Assembly (NCBI RefSeq): GCF_001306915.1
Contig: NZ_LJTC01000011.1
Coordinates: forward strand, 1 to 64,000
Source: Pseudoalteromonas lipolytica
GTDB lineage: Bacteria; Pseudomonadota; Gammaproteobacteria; Enterobacterales; Alteromonadaceae
Length of the DNA stretch: 64,000 nucleotides
Direction: 5' to 3'
The notes below the pieces were generated by a model. The model did not search any database. It was not told the DNA's origin and saw only the letters and a list, made by a program, of their open reading frames with translations. Position numbers and translations under genes: made by a program. Positions 27,801 to 37,373 of this stretch are shown here, in pieces; position 1 is the first letter of the stretch, and the number at the start of each line of letters is the position of its first letter.

Positions 27801-29365
27801 AAGTCAGATCGGATATTCTTCGCACCTATCAAGGAGTACACACATGGACAGGCATCATTGCAGGTTTAGTGCTATTCATAGGTTTTTATGCTGGCAGCTT
27901 GACCATGTTCAAACACGAAATCCAGCAATGGGCTGCCCCCATTCAAGCTCCTAAAGTCACCAGCTCTAATTATGACTACCAAACGCTGGTAGATACGGCA
28001 ATTAATGAACATAGTGAGCAACTGGCCAAAGGTTTTAACCTCGATTTACATACCCCAAATGCACCTCTTTCGTGGTATATCAAAGGCAATGCCCGAGGCA
28101 TGGAGCTTGATAAACAACTCAACTTCGCCCACTTAAATGTTAATGGCAGTTTAAACGTCAGCGTACAAACCGAAAATGAACTTGCTGATTTAGTAGACTA
28201 TTTACACCGTACAGCAGGCTTCATAGGCGAAATTGGCCATGACCAATCAGGGGTGTATATTCTTGGTATTGCCTGTGTTTTGTACTTTTTAGCTTTAGTC
28301 TCTGGGGTGATAATTTTACTGCCGACATTAGTTAAAACTTTTTTTGCACTGCGAAAAGAAAAAGGGCCTAGTCGATTTTGGCTTGATAGCCATAACCTTG
28401 TCGGTATAGCCAGTTTACCATTTCATTTAGTCATTGCTTTTACCGTGGTGGTATTTGCATTTCATGATTTTATTTATGGTGGTTTAGCACAATTTTATGA
28501 TGGTAAGCCGCTATTTCAGCGCCCTACGCCTGCGGCGCAAAGTTTTCATATTGAAAACTTGCCACGCATTGATGAGCAAGTACTCGCAGCGAAAAACTAT
28601 GCCCCCGGCTATGAGCCAATCCATATTCACTATAGTAATTTAAATTCAGCATCACCTTCTGCGGTGTTTATGATGAGTAACAATAATGCGGTAGTGCGTG
28701 GACCAGATACTGATTACCTATTCATGAACCCGTACACACTAGAAGTGGTTAACTCAAGCTACCCGCAAGGCGAAGATGCAGTGTGGGGTAACATGGTTGC
28801 CAGTATTTTCTCACTTCATTTTGGCACCTATGGAGGAGACTGGGGTCGTTGGGGTTACTTCATTATGGGATTACTTGGCGCCTTCTTATTCTATTCAGGT
28901 AATTTATTGTGGATAGACAAACGCTTCAAAAAAAATCCTAATAAACGCAGTACCTTGTTTATGGCAAAACTCACCATTGGCGTTTGTTTAGGGTCTATGA
29001 TTGCCGTTGCTTTTACACTCGTCGCTGCCAAATGGCTACCTGCATTTGTTAGCAACACAAACTACGCTACCCTATACAGTTACTATGCAGCCTTTTTTGT
29101 TTTTGTAATATATAGCTTCTTAAAACCTGTGCAAAAGGCAACCACGGTTGGGTTTTATTTACTCGCAAGTCTGTGTGCATTAATGGTGTTATCTACGCTA
29201 GTAAAACTTGCCAGCGACACCAATTCACTATTTTACTCAAGCTATTTAGTTGATATTGTCGCTGCTATTTTTGCGGCTACTTTCTTTAAAGTGGCAAAAC
29301 GCCAGCAGCAAAAACAGGCCACGCAAACCATCATGCCGACCTTTGAACAAGCAGGACAAAGTTAA
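27797..29365 (+). CDS. PepSY-associated TM helix protein (siderophore-linked reductase candidate)
   Basis: This 522-residue inner-membrane protein has about four to seven helices. The first (TGIIAGLVLFIGFYAGSLTM) is followed by a large periplasmic PepSY region and later by the conserved WLDSHNLVGIASLPFHLVIA segment. Histidines in the helices could bind haem. Relatives such as FpvG of Pseudomonas reduce ferric siderophores in the periplasm; the same role here is inference. The frame extends upstream to 27731, but the ATG at 27797 overlapping the previous stop is the natural start. Confidence 0.85.
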   Translation: MKVRSDILRTYQGVHTWTGIIAGLVLFIGFYAGSLTMFKHEIQQWAAPIQAPKVTSSNYDYQTLVDTAINEHSEQLAKGFNLDLHTPNAPLSWYIKGNARGMELDKQLNFAHLNVNGSLNVSVQTENELADLVDYLHRTAGFIGEIGHDQSGVYILGIACVLYFLALVSGVIILLPTLVKTFFALRKEKGPSRFWLDSHNLVGIASLPFHLVIAFTVVVFAFHDFIYGGLAQFYDGKPLFQRPTPAAQSFHIENLPRIDEQVLAAKNYAPGYEPIHIHYSNLNSASPSAVFMMSNNNAVVRGPDTDYLFMNPYTLEVVNSSYPQGEDAVWGNMVASIFSLHFGTYGGDWGRWGYFIMGLLGAFLFYSGNLLWIDKRFKKNPNKRSTLFMAKLTIGVCLGSMIAVAFTLVAAKWLPAFVSNTNYATLYSYYAAFFVFVIYSFLKPVQKATTVGFYLLASLCALMVLSTLVKLASDTNSLFYSSYLVDIVAAIFAATFFKVAKRQQQKQATQTIMPTFEQAGQS

Positions 29366-29374
29366 GCACTCTCT

Positions 29375-29410
29375 TTATGGGTATCAAAGCAATTTGATAC
29401 CCATAATTTT
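29375..29410 (+). terminator. Rho-independent terminator
   Basis: A perfect 14-bp stem (TTATGGGTATCAAA / TTTGATACCCATAA) with loop GCAA and a following TTTT lies nine bases past the PepSY stop. Confidence 0.85.
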
Positions 29411-29515
29411 GCTTTATCGAAAATCTGTGTCCGTTTAACGAAAAACATTTCTTCTCCCTCAAAACATCAGTAGAATCGCCGCAAACTTGAACTATTAACT
29501 TTCATAAGGACAGTG

Positions 29516-30379
29516 ATGCAGCGCACCATTCCACCGTTTTTTATTGCTGTTATTTGCGTGCTTCTTGCAATGGTTACCATTCAATCTGGTGCCTCTGTTG
29601 CAAAGCAATTATTCCCTTTAATAGGCCCTGAAGGTACCACAGCACTTCGATTAGGTTTTTCAGCTGCTATTTTGTGCCTGGTTTTTAAGCCTTGGCGAGC
29701 TTTTCCGCCGATAGGGCAACGCATGCCGATCATCGTTTATGGACTGAGTTTAGGTGGCATGAATATCCTGTTCTATTACGCGATTGAGCGCATTCCTTTA
29801 GGCATTGGTGTTGCTCTGGAGTTTACTGGCCCCCTTGCTGTTGCCCTACTTTCATCTCGTAAAAAGCGCGATCTGTTTTGGGTAGCCTGCGCCATTGTTG
29901 GCATTATTTTATTGCTACCTGACATGAAAGGCGAAGACAGCCTCGATCCTGTGGGCGTGATCTTAGCCCTTGCAGCAGGTGCATGTTGGGCGTTTTATAT
30001 ATTGTTTGGCAAAAAAACTGGAAACCAAGGCTCTGGCGGGATGACTGTAGCCATGGGGATGAGCGTCGCCGCGATTGTGCTTGTGCCTTACGGCGCCGTT
30101 TCGCAAGGCGCTGCATTATTGAGTTGGGAAGTATTACCACTTGGTATTTTAGTGGCTATTATGTCTAGCGCGCTACCCTATACGTTAGAAATGGTGGCAC
30201 TTCGCAATATGCCCGCACAAGGCTTTAGCATCATGATGAGTTTAGAGCCTGCGATCGCAGCATTGGCTGGTTTTATAATTCTCTCTGAATTTTTAAGTGT
30301 ATGGCAATGGCTGGCCATTTTATTAGTGATTACCGCTTCGGTTGGCAGTTCGATGTCAACCCAACAAAACGACGAATAA
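29516..30379 (+). CDS. EamA/RhtA-like drug/metabolite exporter
   Basis: This 287-residue inner-membrane protein has ten helices made of two EamA repeats. It resembles RhtA (threonine/homoserine exporter) with the stretch PLGIGVALEFTGPLAVALLS and the C-terminal MSLEPAIAALAGFIIL. The substrate is unconfirmed. The frame begins with GTG at 29513, but the ATG one codon later has AAGGA at proper spacing. It sits between two iron-uptake modules and has its own terminator. Siderophore-related export is possible but unsupported. Confidence 0.85.
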   Translation: MQRTIPPFFIAVICVLLAMVTIQSGASVAKQLFPLIGPEGTTALRLGFSAAILCLVFKPWRAFPPIGQRMPIIVYGLSLGGMNILFYYAIERIPLGIGVALEFTGPLAVALLSSRKKRDLFWVACAIVGIILLLPDMKGEDSLDPVGVILALAAGACWAFYILFGKKTGNQGSGGMTVAMGMSVAAIVLVPYGAVSQGAALLSWEVLPLGILVAIMSSALPYTLEMVALRNMPAQGFSIMMSLEPAIAALAGFIILSEFLSVWQWLAILLVITASVGSSMSTQQNDE

Positions 30380-30401
30380 ACTCTCCACCTATCTTTATTT
30401 A

Positions 30402-30424
30402 AAGGCGCATAATGCGCCTTTTTC
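30402..30424 (+). terminator. Rho-independent terminator
   Basis: Stem AAGGCGCA / TGCGCCTT with loop TAA and a TTTTT tail lies 23 bases past the EamA stop. Confidence 0.9.
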
Positions 30425-30495
30425 ATTTTATTTAATCCACAAGTTTAAATTTAACTTACAAGCCATTTAAAATTGTTAATAATGAAACTTATTTG

Positions 30496-30514
30496 TATAA
30501 TGCAAACCATTCTC
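30496..30514. promoter_or_regulatory. Fur-box-like operator
   Basis: TATAATGCAAACCATTCTC matches 14 of 19 positions of the Fur consensus GATAATGATAATCATTATC. It lies 27 bases before the receptor ATG at 30541. Its position inside the longer open frame (from 30493) argues that translation begins at 30541. Confidence 0.65.
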
Positions 30515-30540
30515 ATTACCATGCAAATAACGGAACTAGA

Positions 30541-32880
30541 ATGCTTATCGTAAGAAAATCAAAGATAGCTGCAGCCATAGCGAGCTTTTTAACCCTATCA
30601 TTATGTGCGCAAACAGCTTTAGCTGATGACGCTGACATTGAAAAAATTGTTGTAAAAGGGCAAAAAATAGACCGAACCTTACAAGAAACACCAGCAAGTG
30701 TTGCCGTGATAACGGGTCAAACAGTAGAGCGTGAAAACTTAAATGATTTTTACGATGTATTAGCGCGAACACCTAATACATCAGGCACCGATGGTGCTGG
30801 GTTTAATATTCGTGGAATCGATGCATTTAATGTCACTGGCGGCGGCTCTGGTGGGCTAGCAAGTGTCTATATTGATGGTGCCCCTGTCCCTTATCGAATG
30901 ATGCAACAAGGCGGCTTCTCAACATGGGATGTTAGCCAAGTTGAGATATTACGAGGTCCGCAATCAACTTTGCAAGGGCGTAATTCTTTAGCAGGCGCAG
31001 TGGTAATGAAAACTCGTGATGCTATGCATGAATTTGATTTTAAAGGTCGCTTAGGGGTTGGCGAGTATGGTACACAAGAGGCCGCTGTTGCTTTTGGTGG
31101 CAGCTTAATTGAAGACGAGTTAGCATTTCGTGTTAGCGGTGAAAAACGTGACATTGATGGCTACAATACTAATGTTGCAACAGGCAAAGAATCTGACTTT
31201 GATAACAACGAATTTTATCGTGCGAAGCTGCGTTATACCCCCTCTGCATTACCTGAATTTGAAGCACAATTTAGTTTTATGCACAGCGAAAATGACAAAG
31301 GTATCGACTGGGTTATGGTTGAAAGTGGTCATCAAGACTACCCTATTAATGATATCTACAAAGACAGGTACGTATACTTAGATTCTCCGACTTATGAATG
31401 GACAGATACTGACTTATACATTTTAAACCTTGATTACGATCTTAATGATCAATGGTCATTTGCATCTATCACTACTTACTCTGACGCTGCCTATGGTTAT
31501 GAGTGGGATGGTGATGCGAGTATGAATCCACCAAAATCGACTCTAACAGATGTAAGAAAAGACGAAACAAAAACACAAGAGCTACGATTTACTTATGATG
31601 GCGATAAACTTTCTGGTTTGATTGGCTTCTATTATTCAGATCTTGATGTTTTTGATAGTAGTGGTGGTGAGCGAGGCATTACATTTGCAGATTTAGGTGT
31701 GCGTTCATTATTAACTGCACCGGCTGAATTCGGTGGTCTAGGTTTACCTGCAGCATTAGCTGATCAAGTACTGCAATTTTATGCCGCAGCAGATCCTGTT
31801 TTTATTGGCCAAAACTCTGATTACATTCAAAAAGTAAAAACTAAAGCATTGTTTGCTGATTTTACTTATGAAGTTAACGACAACTGGGATATATTTGCCG
31901 GACTTCGTTACGACAAAGAAGAGCAAGCCAACGGTACAATTGCAGACATCTATATCACAGAGCAAACTCAAGCTGTACTGCCAAACCCAGAAGACTTCGC
32001 AACCAACCCTATGCTAGCCCAATTGGTAGCCAGTATTAACCAGCAGCTTTTCGCAATGACAGATGGCGCATCAGGGGATGAGCCTGTAGAGGATGCTGAT
32101 TTTGACTCATGGCTACCAAAGTTAGGGGCAACATACCGCTTCAATCAAGATATTTCTACAAGCTTCACAGTACAAAAAGGCTATCGCTCAGGCGGTGTCG
32201 GCACCAATGTAGCAAAAGCGACACCATTTACTTTTGATCCTGAGTATACATGGAATTATGAACTTGCATTTCGCTCAGTCTGGTTAGATGAAAAGTTAGT
32301 AGTCAACGCCAATATTTTCTACCTTGATTGGACCGACCAACAAATTGCGGTTTATCTATCAGGTAATCAATACGATAGAGAAACTCGCAATGTCGGTAAA
32401 TCACACGTTCAAGGCTTTGAAACAGAAATTAGTTATGAACTTACAAATAACCTTAACTTTTATGGTGGGTTAGGTTATTCAAAAACCAAAATTGATGAGT
32501 TTGTTACTGACGTCAATGGCTCAGACGAAGATTACCAAGGCCGTCCTTTCGCTGGGGCACCAGAGTGGACTGCACTTGTCGGCTTAGATTACTTTAACGA
32601 ACAAGGTTTCGTTGCAAATATCAATGCAAGCTATACAGGAAGCTCACAACGCTTGTCTATTCCCAAAGAAACAAGTGACAGCATTTTTATTGATCCACGA
32701 AATGAAGCCTACTGGTTAGTAAATACGCGAGTTGGTTATCAATGGGATAATTATGGCGTTTATGCACTAATCGAGAATCTACTTGATGAACAATACGTTG
32801 CACTTGAACCAGCTGGTTTTAACAATCAAACATTAAGCTCACCAAGAACCGCGAGTATTCGTTTCGAAGTAAACTTTTAA
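30541..32880 (+). CDS. TonB-dependent receptor, siderophore type (module 2)
   Basis: This 779-residue outer-membrane receptor has a signal peptide ending at ALADD and a TonB-box-like EKIVVKGQK. Its plug contains VSQVEILRGPQSTLQGRNSL and its barrel ends in IRFEVNF. It is paralogous to the receptor at 25051-27105 but about 100 residues longer. It heads a co-directional group (95-residue protein, PepSY-TM protein, 74-residue protein) after a hairpin terminator. A Fur-like box lies just upstream, so expression is probably raised under iron limitation. The ligand is unknown. Confidence 0.92.
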   Translation: MLIVRKSKIAAAIASFLTLSLCAQTALADDADIEKIVVKGQKIDRTLQETPASVAVITGQTVERENLNDFYDVLARTPNTSGTDGAGFNIRGIDAFNVTGGGSGGLASVYIDGAPVPYRMMQQGGFSTWDVSQVEILRGPQSTLQGRNSLAGAVVMKTRDAMHEFDFKGRLGVGEYGTQEAAVAFGGSLIEDELAFRVSGEKRDIDGYNTNVATGKESDFDNNEFYRAKLRYTPSALPEFEAQFSFMHSENDKGIDWVMVESGHQDYPINDIYKDRYVYLDSPTYEWTDTDLYILNLDYDLNDQWSFASITTYSDAAYGYEWDGDASMNPPKSTLTDVRKDETKTQELRFTYDGDKLSGLIGFYYSDLDVFDSSGGERGITFADLGVRSLLTAPAEFGGLGLPAALADQVLQFYAAADPVFIGQNSDYIQKVKTKALFADFTYEVNDNWDIFAGLRYDKEEQANGTIADIYITEQTQAVLPNPEDFATNPMLAQLVASINQQLFAMTDGASGDEPVEDADFDSWLPKLGATYRFNQDISTSFTVQKGYRSGGVGTNVAKATPFTFDPEYTWNYELAFRSVWLDEKLVVNANIFYLDWTDQQIAVYLSGNQYDRETRNVGKSHVQGFETEISYELTNNLNFYGGLGYSKTKIDEFVTDVNGSDEDYQGRPFAGAPEWTALVGLDYFNEQGFVANINASYTGSSQRLSIPKETSDSIFIDPRNEAYWLVNTRVGYQWDNYGVYALIENLLDEQYVALEPAGFNNQTLSSPRTASIRFEVNF

Positions 32881-32888
32881 TAAAATGC

Positions 32889-32909
32889 GGCGGCTAAGGC
32901 CGCCTTTTT
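32889..32909 (+). terminator. Hairpin with U tail after module 2 receptor
   Basis: A perfect 6-bp GC stem (GGCGGC / GCCGCC), loop TAAG and TTTTT lie nine bases past the receptor stop and just before the next ribosome site. It may act as an attenuator between an abundant receptor and scarcer inner-membrane proteins. Confidence 0.85.
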
Positions 32910-32922
32910 GAGGGGCATAAAA

Positions 32923-33210
32923 ATGACTAAAAACCACACCTTCTCTGCAACTAAGCGGCGCCATTTTATGGCTTGTTTACTTGCCTTGCTGACTGCGATT
33001 GTAATGATCCCAGGAATGACAACATACCTTCCATTTGCGATTGAAGAACAAATACTTATTCCAATAATGTTGTTTCCTTTAATTTGGACAGCCTTGTTTA
33101 TCTATGCCTATATGGCTGAAAAAGCGTGGCACCCTTTTGCATTGATGTTATTTATTTTGATAAGTCATGGTGGTCTGAGCTACTTAGCATTGACTGGGGG
33201 GCAGTCATGA
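32923..33210 (+). CDS. Small three-helix membrane protein of the PepSY module
   Basis: This 95-residue protein has three hydrophobic segments and resembles the 96-residue protein at 27510 in length, topology and position before a PepSY-TM gene. The frame opens with TTG at 32908, but ATG at 32923 preceded by GAGGGG is preferred. Its stop overlaps the PepSY ATG, implying coupling. Function is unknown. Confidence 0.65.
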   Translation: MTKNHTFSATKRRHFMACLLALLTAIVMIPGMTTYLPFAIEEQILIPIMLFPLIWTALFIYAYMAEKAWHPFALMLFILISHGGLSYLALTGGQS

Positions 33211-34817
33211 AATCAATCAGCTTGAAAAAACTTTTCTTAATGCATAGCTGGGTCGGTATAGTGACTGCCATCTTGCTGTTTATTGTTTGCTTCACTGGTG
33301 CGTTAGCAGTGTTAAGCCGCCCAGAACTAAAGATTTGGGCAAATCCAGAGCTACATCAACTCAGTACACTTCCAAGCGAAAAAATCACAGATATAATAAA
33401 TACATACCATAAAACTGTACCGAAAGAGTTTGGCGAAAATATTCATGTGTATTTACCAACGGGGCACAATACACATTTACTAACCGTATTGTTTGAATCA
33501 CACCATGGAGATGAAAACTACAGCGAAGCGGCTGCTTATGCTTATCAGTTTGATCCGCGTAATTATCAATTAGTGAATGAATACTATGGGGCAACGAGTT
33601 ACTTTTACGAACACAGAAAAACAGATGCCCCATCATTTATCGGGCATTTTCATGCAGACCTACATTTAAGTAGGCCTATAGGCTTAATTTTAACCGGATT
33701 CTTAGGGTTAACGTTGCTTGTTTCTACAGTGACTGGTTTATTTATACATCGACAATTTTTTAAGGAGCTATTCACATTTAGGCGCAAAAAACCGCTTGAT
33801 GTCATTATTAACGATGGCCATAAAATTATGGGGATTTGGGGCAGCTTATTCCATGCAGTCATTGGTTTTACAGGTGCTTTTTTAGGGCTTGCTACCGTTA
33901 TTTTGCTACCCGCAGCGGCATTTGTTAGCTTTGGCGGCGATCAAGAGAAATTGATTGAAAAGTTCACCGCCATTCCAGAACCCATTATCAGCGAACAATT
34001 TCAAGCCACAGATATAAATGCTATTTTGCTAGATGCACAAGTACGCTACCCAAAAGCAAAGATAATTGATCTCACTATAATGGCGCATAATGATGCAAAT
34101 GCAGAAGTCTACATGCGACTAATTGGTGGTGAGCAAGTGGCTTCACAATTGTTGAAATACCATGGCTCTGGTGAATTTGTAAAATCAATGAGCAGTTTTG
34201 GCGATATACCAGGGGCATCAATTAAAGTACTAGAGTTATTGTTTCCGCTTCATTTTGGTAATTTTGCAGGCGTGTTTGTTAAATTAGTTTGGGTATTGCT
34301 AGGGCTGAGCACTGCGTTGTTACCGCTCTCAGGTATGATGATGTGGCTTGCCAAACGCAGCCGGGGCAATAACCCCACACTCAGTCAACAAGCGTATCAG
34401 CGCTGGAACAGAGTTATCATTGGTACTTGCGGTGGCCTTGTATTAGCGTGTGCTATTTTATTCCCTGCTCAAATACTATTAAATAACCTGGTCGATAGTA
34501 CCTTGCATAACAAGGTATTTGCTCCATTATTCTTTTATAGCTGGTTAGTATGGTCTTTATTGGCTCTATTACCGTTAAACTATCAGCGTTTTTTACAAAT
34601 CACGCTTATTGTCATTGGTGTAGCATGTTCGGCCATCTTACCTCTTAATCTAATACTTTCATCTAGTCACGCTTTTAGCGCAGCTAACCTGTTAGTGAGT
34701 GTCGTTGATATGAGCTTTTTTGTAATCGGCGTTACCGTGTTATATGGCGCTTTTTGTAAAGTGAATATTCAAGATATCTCTAAAACGAAAAAGTTAGAAC
34801 GGGAGTTAACAGTATGA
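33207..34817 (+). CDS. PepSY-associated TM helix protein (siderophore-linked reductase candidate)
   Basis: This 536-residue protein is the module 2 counterpart of the protein at 27797. It has an N-terminal helix with HSWVGIVTAILLFIVCFTGA, a periplasmic PepSY region, HADLHLSRPIGLILTG, and DGHKIMGIWGSLFHAVIGF with histidines suited to haem binding. Further helices fill the C-terminus. By analogy with FpvG it may reduce iron released from a siderophore. The longer frame from 33126 is rejected in favour of the ATG overlapping the previous stop. The next gene overlaps by four bases (ATGA). Confidence 0.85.
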   Translation: MKSISLKKLFLMHSWVGIVTAILLFIVCFTGALAVLSRPELKIWANPELHQLSTLPSEKITDIINTYHKTVPKEFGENIHVYLPTGHNTHLLTVLFESHHGDENYSEAAAYAYQFDPRNYQLVNEYYGATSYFYEHRKTDAPSFIGHFHADLHLSRPIGLILTGFLGLTLLVSTVTGLFIHRQFFKELFTFRRKKPLDVIINDGHKIMGIWGSLFHAVIGFTGAFLGLATVILLPAAAFVSFGGDQEKLIEKFTAIPEPIISEQFQATDINAILLDAQVRYPKAKIIDLTIMAHNDANAEVYMRLIGGEQVASQLLKYHGSGEFVKSMSSFGDIPGASIKVLELLFPLHFGNFAGVFVKLVWVLLGLSTALLPLSGMMMWLAKRSRGNNPTLSQQAYQRWNRVIIGTCGGLVLACAILFPAQILLNNLVDSTLHNKVFAPLFFYSWLVWSLLALLPLNYQRFLQITLIVIGVACSAILPLNLILSSSHAFSAANLLVSVVDMSFFVIGVTVLYGAFCKVNIQDISKTKKLERELTV

Positions 34818-35038
34818 ACTTACTTCTCCTTATTGCCGCAATAATATTACTTTTAGGTAGTAATTTACTGCTTAGAAGCACAATAAGAACCTATAACCTC
34901 TTATCACCGTGTTTACTAATTATTGCAACAATATTACTAACACTCATTTATGGTGTAGTTGCAGGTGTTTTCATCGCCATTGCAAGCTTCCTCCTGACAG
35001 GCCTATTAACTGCACTATGCCTTGGAAAGGCACAGTAA
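34814..35038 (+). CDS. Small membrane protein, DUF3325-like
   Basis: This 74-residue protein is almost entirely hydrophobic, with two to three helices. It overlaps the PepSY stop by four bases, so it is translationally coupled. It takes the place that the 84-residue DUF3325-like protein holds in module 1. Sequence similarity between the two is weak by eye. Confidence 0.5.
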   Translation: MNLLLLIAAIILLLGSNLLLRSTIRTYNLLSPCLLIIATILLTLIYGVVAGVFIAIASFLLTGLLTALCLGKAQ

Positions 35039-35107
35039 GTTTTAGTGAAGGCTGCGTAATAGCAGCCCTCACCCACCTTCCCAAAAAACGCAAAAATACC
35101 GCAAATA

Positions 35108-35126
35108 AATAATGATAATAGTTATC
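35108..35126. promoter_or_regulatory. Fur-box-like operator
   Basis: AATAATGATAATAGTTATC matches 16 of 19 positions of the Fur consensus. It lies about 130 bases before the receptor ATG at 35254, in the 215-base gap after the module 2 operon. Confidence 0.75.
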
Positions 35127-35253
35127 ACTTGTGATACATTTTGCAAAGTTATTGTATTACAAATAAAACTATTATTTTAATTCGTATCGTAAGCAAAATG
35201 CCGTATTGAATACCAATTAAAATAATAAAAATCATAACCCCTTGGAGATCATA

Positions 35254-37332
35254 ATGAAGTTCACTCAGTTGCCTATTGCAACCGCTATTCTTTGTGCATT
35301 GTACCCTCAAATCAGTTTTGCAGAACAAACGACTGACATAGAGGCCAATGTCGAAAAAATCGAAATTGTTGGCATACGTCAGAACCGTATTAGTGAAGGC
35401 GCGACAGGTTTAGCACTCGAAATTGATGAAACTCCGCAATCAATTAGTGTGATCTCTGCTGAGCAATTAAAAAATTACTCTGCTTTTAACGTCAATGATG
35501 CTTTACGCTTAGCACCTGGTATCAATGTTGAAGAATGGGAAACTAACCGTACTAACTATACATCACGTGGTTTTGAAATTAAGAATACACAAATCGATGG
35601 GGTTGGCTTACCGAATGACTGGGGTATTGTCACTGGCGCAATGGAAGCGTACGGCTATGAAAAAATTGAAGTTATTCGTGGTGCTAATGGCTTACTTACT
35701 GGTGTAGGTAATGCTTCGGGTACGCTTAACTATGTGCGCAAACGCCCTAAAAACGAAAACGGCGGCGAAATCGGTGTCTCTGTTGGCTCTTGGGATTTTA
35801 AACGTTTACAAGCTGACTATTCACTATTATTAACCGAATCAGGTAGTTGGGCTGCACGCTTTGTGGCTGCCGCAGAAGATAAAGAGTCATATCTCGATGG
35901 ACTTGAGAACAACCGCGAGTTTTTCTCTGCGGTAGTAGATGGTCAGCTTACAGATAACTCAACGGTTACTATTGGTTATTCATATCAAGATGCAGACACC
36001 GATGGCAATACTTGGGGCGGCCTTGTTTATAACTACACAGATGGCACACAAGCTAAATGGGATGTCAGCGACACAACCACCCAAGAATGGACAATGTGGG
36101 ACACCATTAACACCTCTGCATTTGTTGAATACAACTATGTTTTTGCAAACGCGTGGCAACTCCAAGCGAGCTACAACTTCCGTGGCTTTGAAGAGCAAGA
36201 CAAACTGTTTTATGCCAGCGGCAGCATTGATAAAGACACAAACCTTGGCCTAAGTGGTTGGCCGGGTCGTTACGACAGCGAAGTAGATGCTGATTTATTT
36301 GAAATCAAAGCATTTGGTGCCTTTGAATTGTTTGGTAAAGAGCACCAAGCAAGCTTTGGTGTAAGCCATGCAAAAAGTGATGATGTGATGTATCAACACC
36401 CGTTTGATTTTGACAATACACCGGCTTATGGACCAACGCCTGCGTTTCCGTACGATTTAGATGCGATTCCAGAACCGGATTGGTTAACACCGGTTCTTTA
36501 TTCAGATATTGAACAAAAGCTAACCCGTTACTTTGGCTCTGCTCAGTTAAATATTACTGATAAATTATTTACCGTGGTTGGTTTTAACGCTATTGAATTT
36601 GAACGCTCAGGCATGAATGCCGGTGCATCTATCGATAATGACGAAAGCGAAACAAGCCCATATATCGGCTTTACCTATAAGTTAAACGATGATTTAAACT
36701 TATATGCTAGTTACTCAGACATTTATCAGCCGCAAGAGCAAGCTGATTACAACGGCCAATACTTAGCACCTACCAAAGGCACTAACTTTGAAACCGGTGT
36801 TAAGGCTTCTTGGTTTGATGATGCTCTAATGACAACATTTGCCTATTTTACTGCTGAGCAAGATAACTTTGCGCAATATGCGGGCCTCACTGAAGATGGT
36901 ATTTATTACTATGAAGGCGTGTCTATTGAGTCAGAAGGCTATGAATTTGAAGTCACAGGTAAAATCACCGACGCTATGAATATCGTCGGATCTTATACAC
37001 ATATTGATGTTACAGATGAAAATGGTGATGACACGAATAAATGGGCACCTCGCGATGTTGTCGGTGTAACAGTGGATTATGCACTAACAGATGCAGTGGT
37101 GGTTGGTTTAAATGGCCGTTGGCAATCTAAAATCGAAAGTACTGATTACAATGTTAAGCAAGGTAGTTACGCGCTGCTAAACGCCTTCGCGCGTTGGAAT
37201 ATTAATGACCAAGTAGCAATACAAGCTAACGTTAATAATATTACTGATGAGCAGTACATCAATAGCTTGCAAACTGTAGGTTATTATGGCGCACCAACAA
37301 ACGGTAGCCTCACCCTGACTTATAAGTTTTAA
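35254..37332 (+). CDS. TonB-dependent siderophore receptor (FhuE/FpvA type)
   Basis: This 692-residue outer-membrane receptor has a signal peptide ending at SFAEQ and a TonB-box-like EKIEIVGIR. The plug reads ETPQSISVISAEQLKNY and YEKIEVIRGANGLLTGVGNA, followed by LNYVRKRP, typical of the TIGR01783 siderophore receptor group. The C-terminus is SLTLTYKF. The frame extends to a TTG at 35242, but the ATG at 35254 with GGAG upstream is used. It follows a strong Fur-like box. A hydroxamate or mixed ferric siderophore is the likely ligand class. Confidence 0.92.
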   Translation: MKFTQLPIATAILCALYPQISFAEQTTDIEANVEKIEIVGIRQNRISEGATGLALEIDETPQSISVISAEQLKNYSAFNVNDALRLAPGINVEEWETNRTNYTSRGFEIKNTQIDGVGLPNDWGIVTGAMEAYGYEKIEVIRGANGLLTGVGNASGTLNYVRKRPKNENGGEIGVSVGSWDFKRLQADYSLLLTESGSWAARFVAAAEDKESYLDGLENNREFFSAVVDGQLTDNSTVTIGYSYQDADTDGNTWGGLVYNYTDGTQAKWDVSDTTTQEWTMWDTINTSAFVEYNYVFANAWQLQASYNFRGFEEQDKLFYASGSIDKDTNLGLSGWPGRYDSEVDADLFEIKAFGAFELFGKEHQASFGVSHAKSDDVMYQHPFDFDNTPAYGPTPAFPYDLDAIPEPDWLTPVLYSDIEQKLTRYFGSAQLNITDKLFTVVGFNAIEFERSGMNAGASIDNDESETSPYIGFTYKLNDDLNLYASYSDIYQPQEQADYNGQYLAPTKGTNFETGVKASWFDDALMTTFAYFTAEQDNFAQYAGLTEDGIYYYEGVSIESEGYEFEVTGKITDAMNIVGSYTHIDVTDENGDDTNKWAPRDVVGVTVDYALTDAVVVGLNGRWQSKIESTDYNVKQGSYALLNAFARWNINDQVAIQANVNNITDEQYINSLQTVGYYGAPTNGSLTLTYKF

Positions 37333-37346
37333 ACCTTATTTAGAAC

Positions 37347-37370
37347 AGTGTCGTCTTCGTAGGCGACACT
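37347..37370. terminator. Hairpin between convergent genes
   Basis: A 7-bp stem (AGTGTCG / CGACACT) with a 10-base loop lies between the receptor stop and the convergent HAD gene stop. Confidence 0.6.
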
Positions 37371-37373
37371 TAT

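Noticed and set aside
30493..30540. A start 16 codons upstream of the module 2 receptor
   Set aside because: The added residues do not form a signal peptide and they overlap a Fur-box-like sequence; the ATG at 30541 gives a clean signal peptide.
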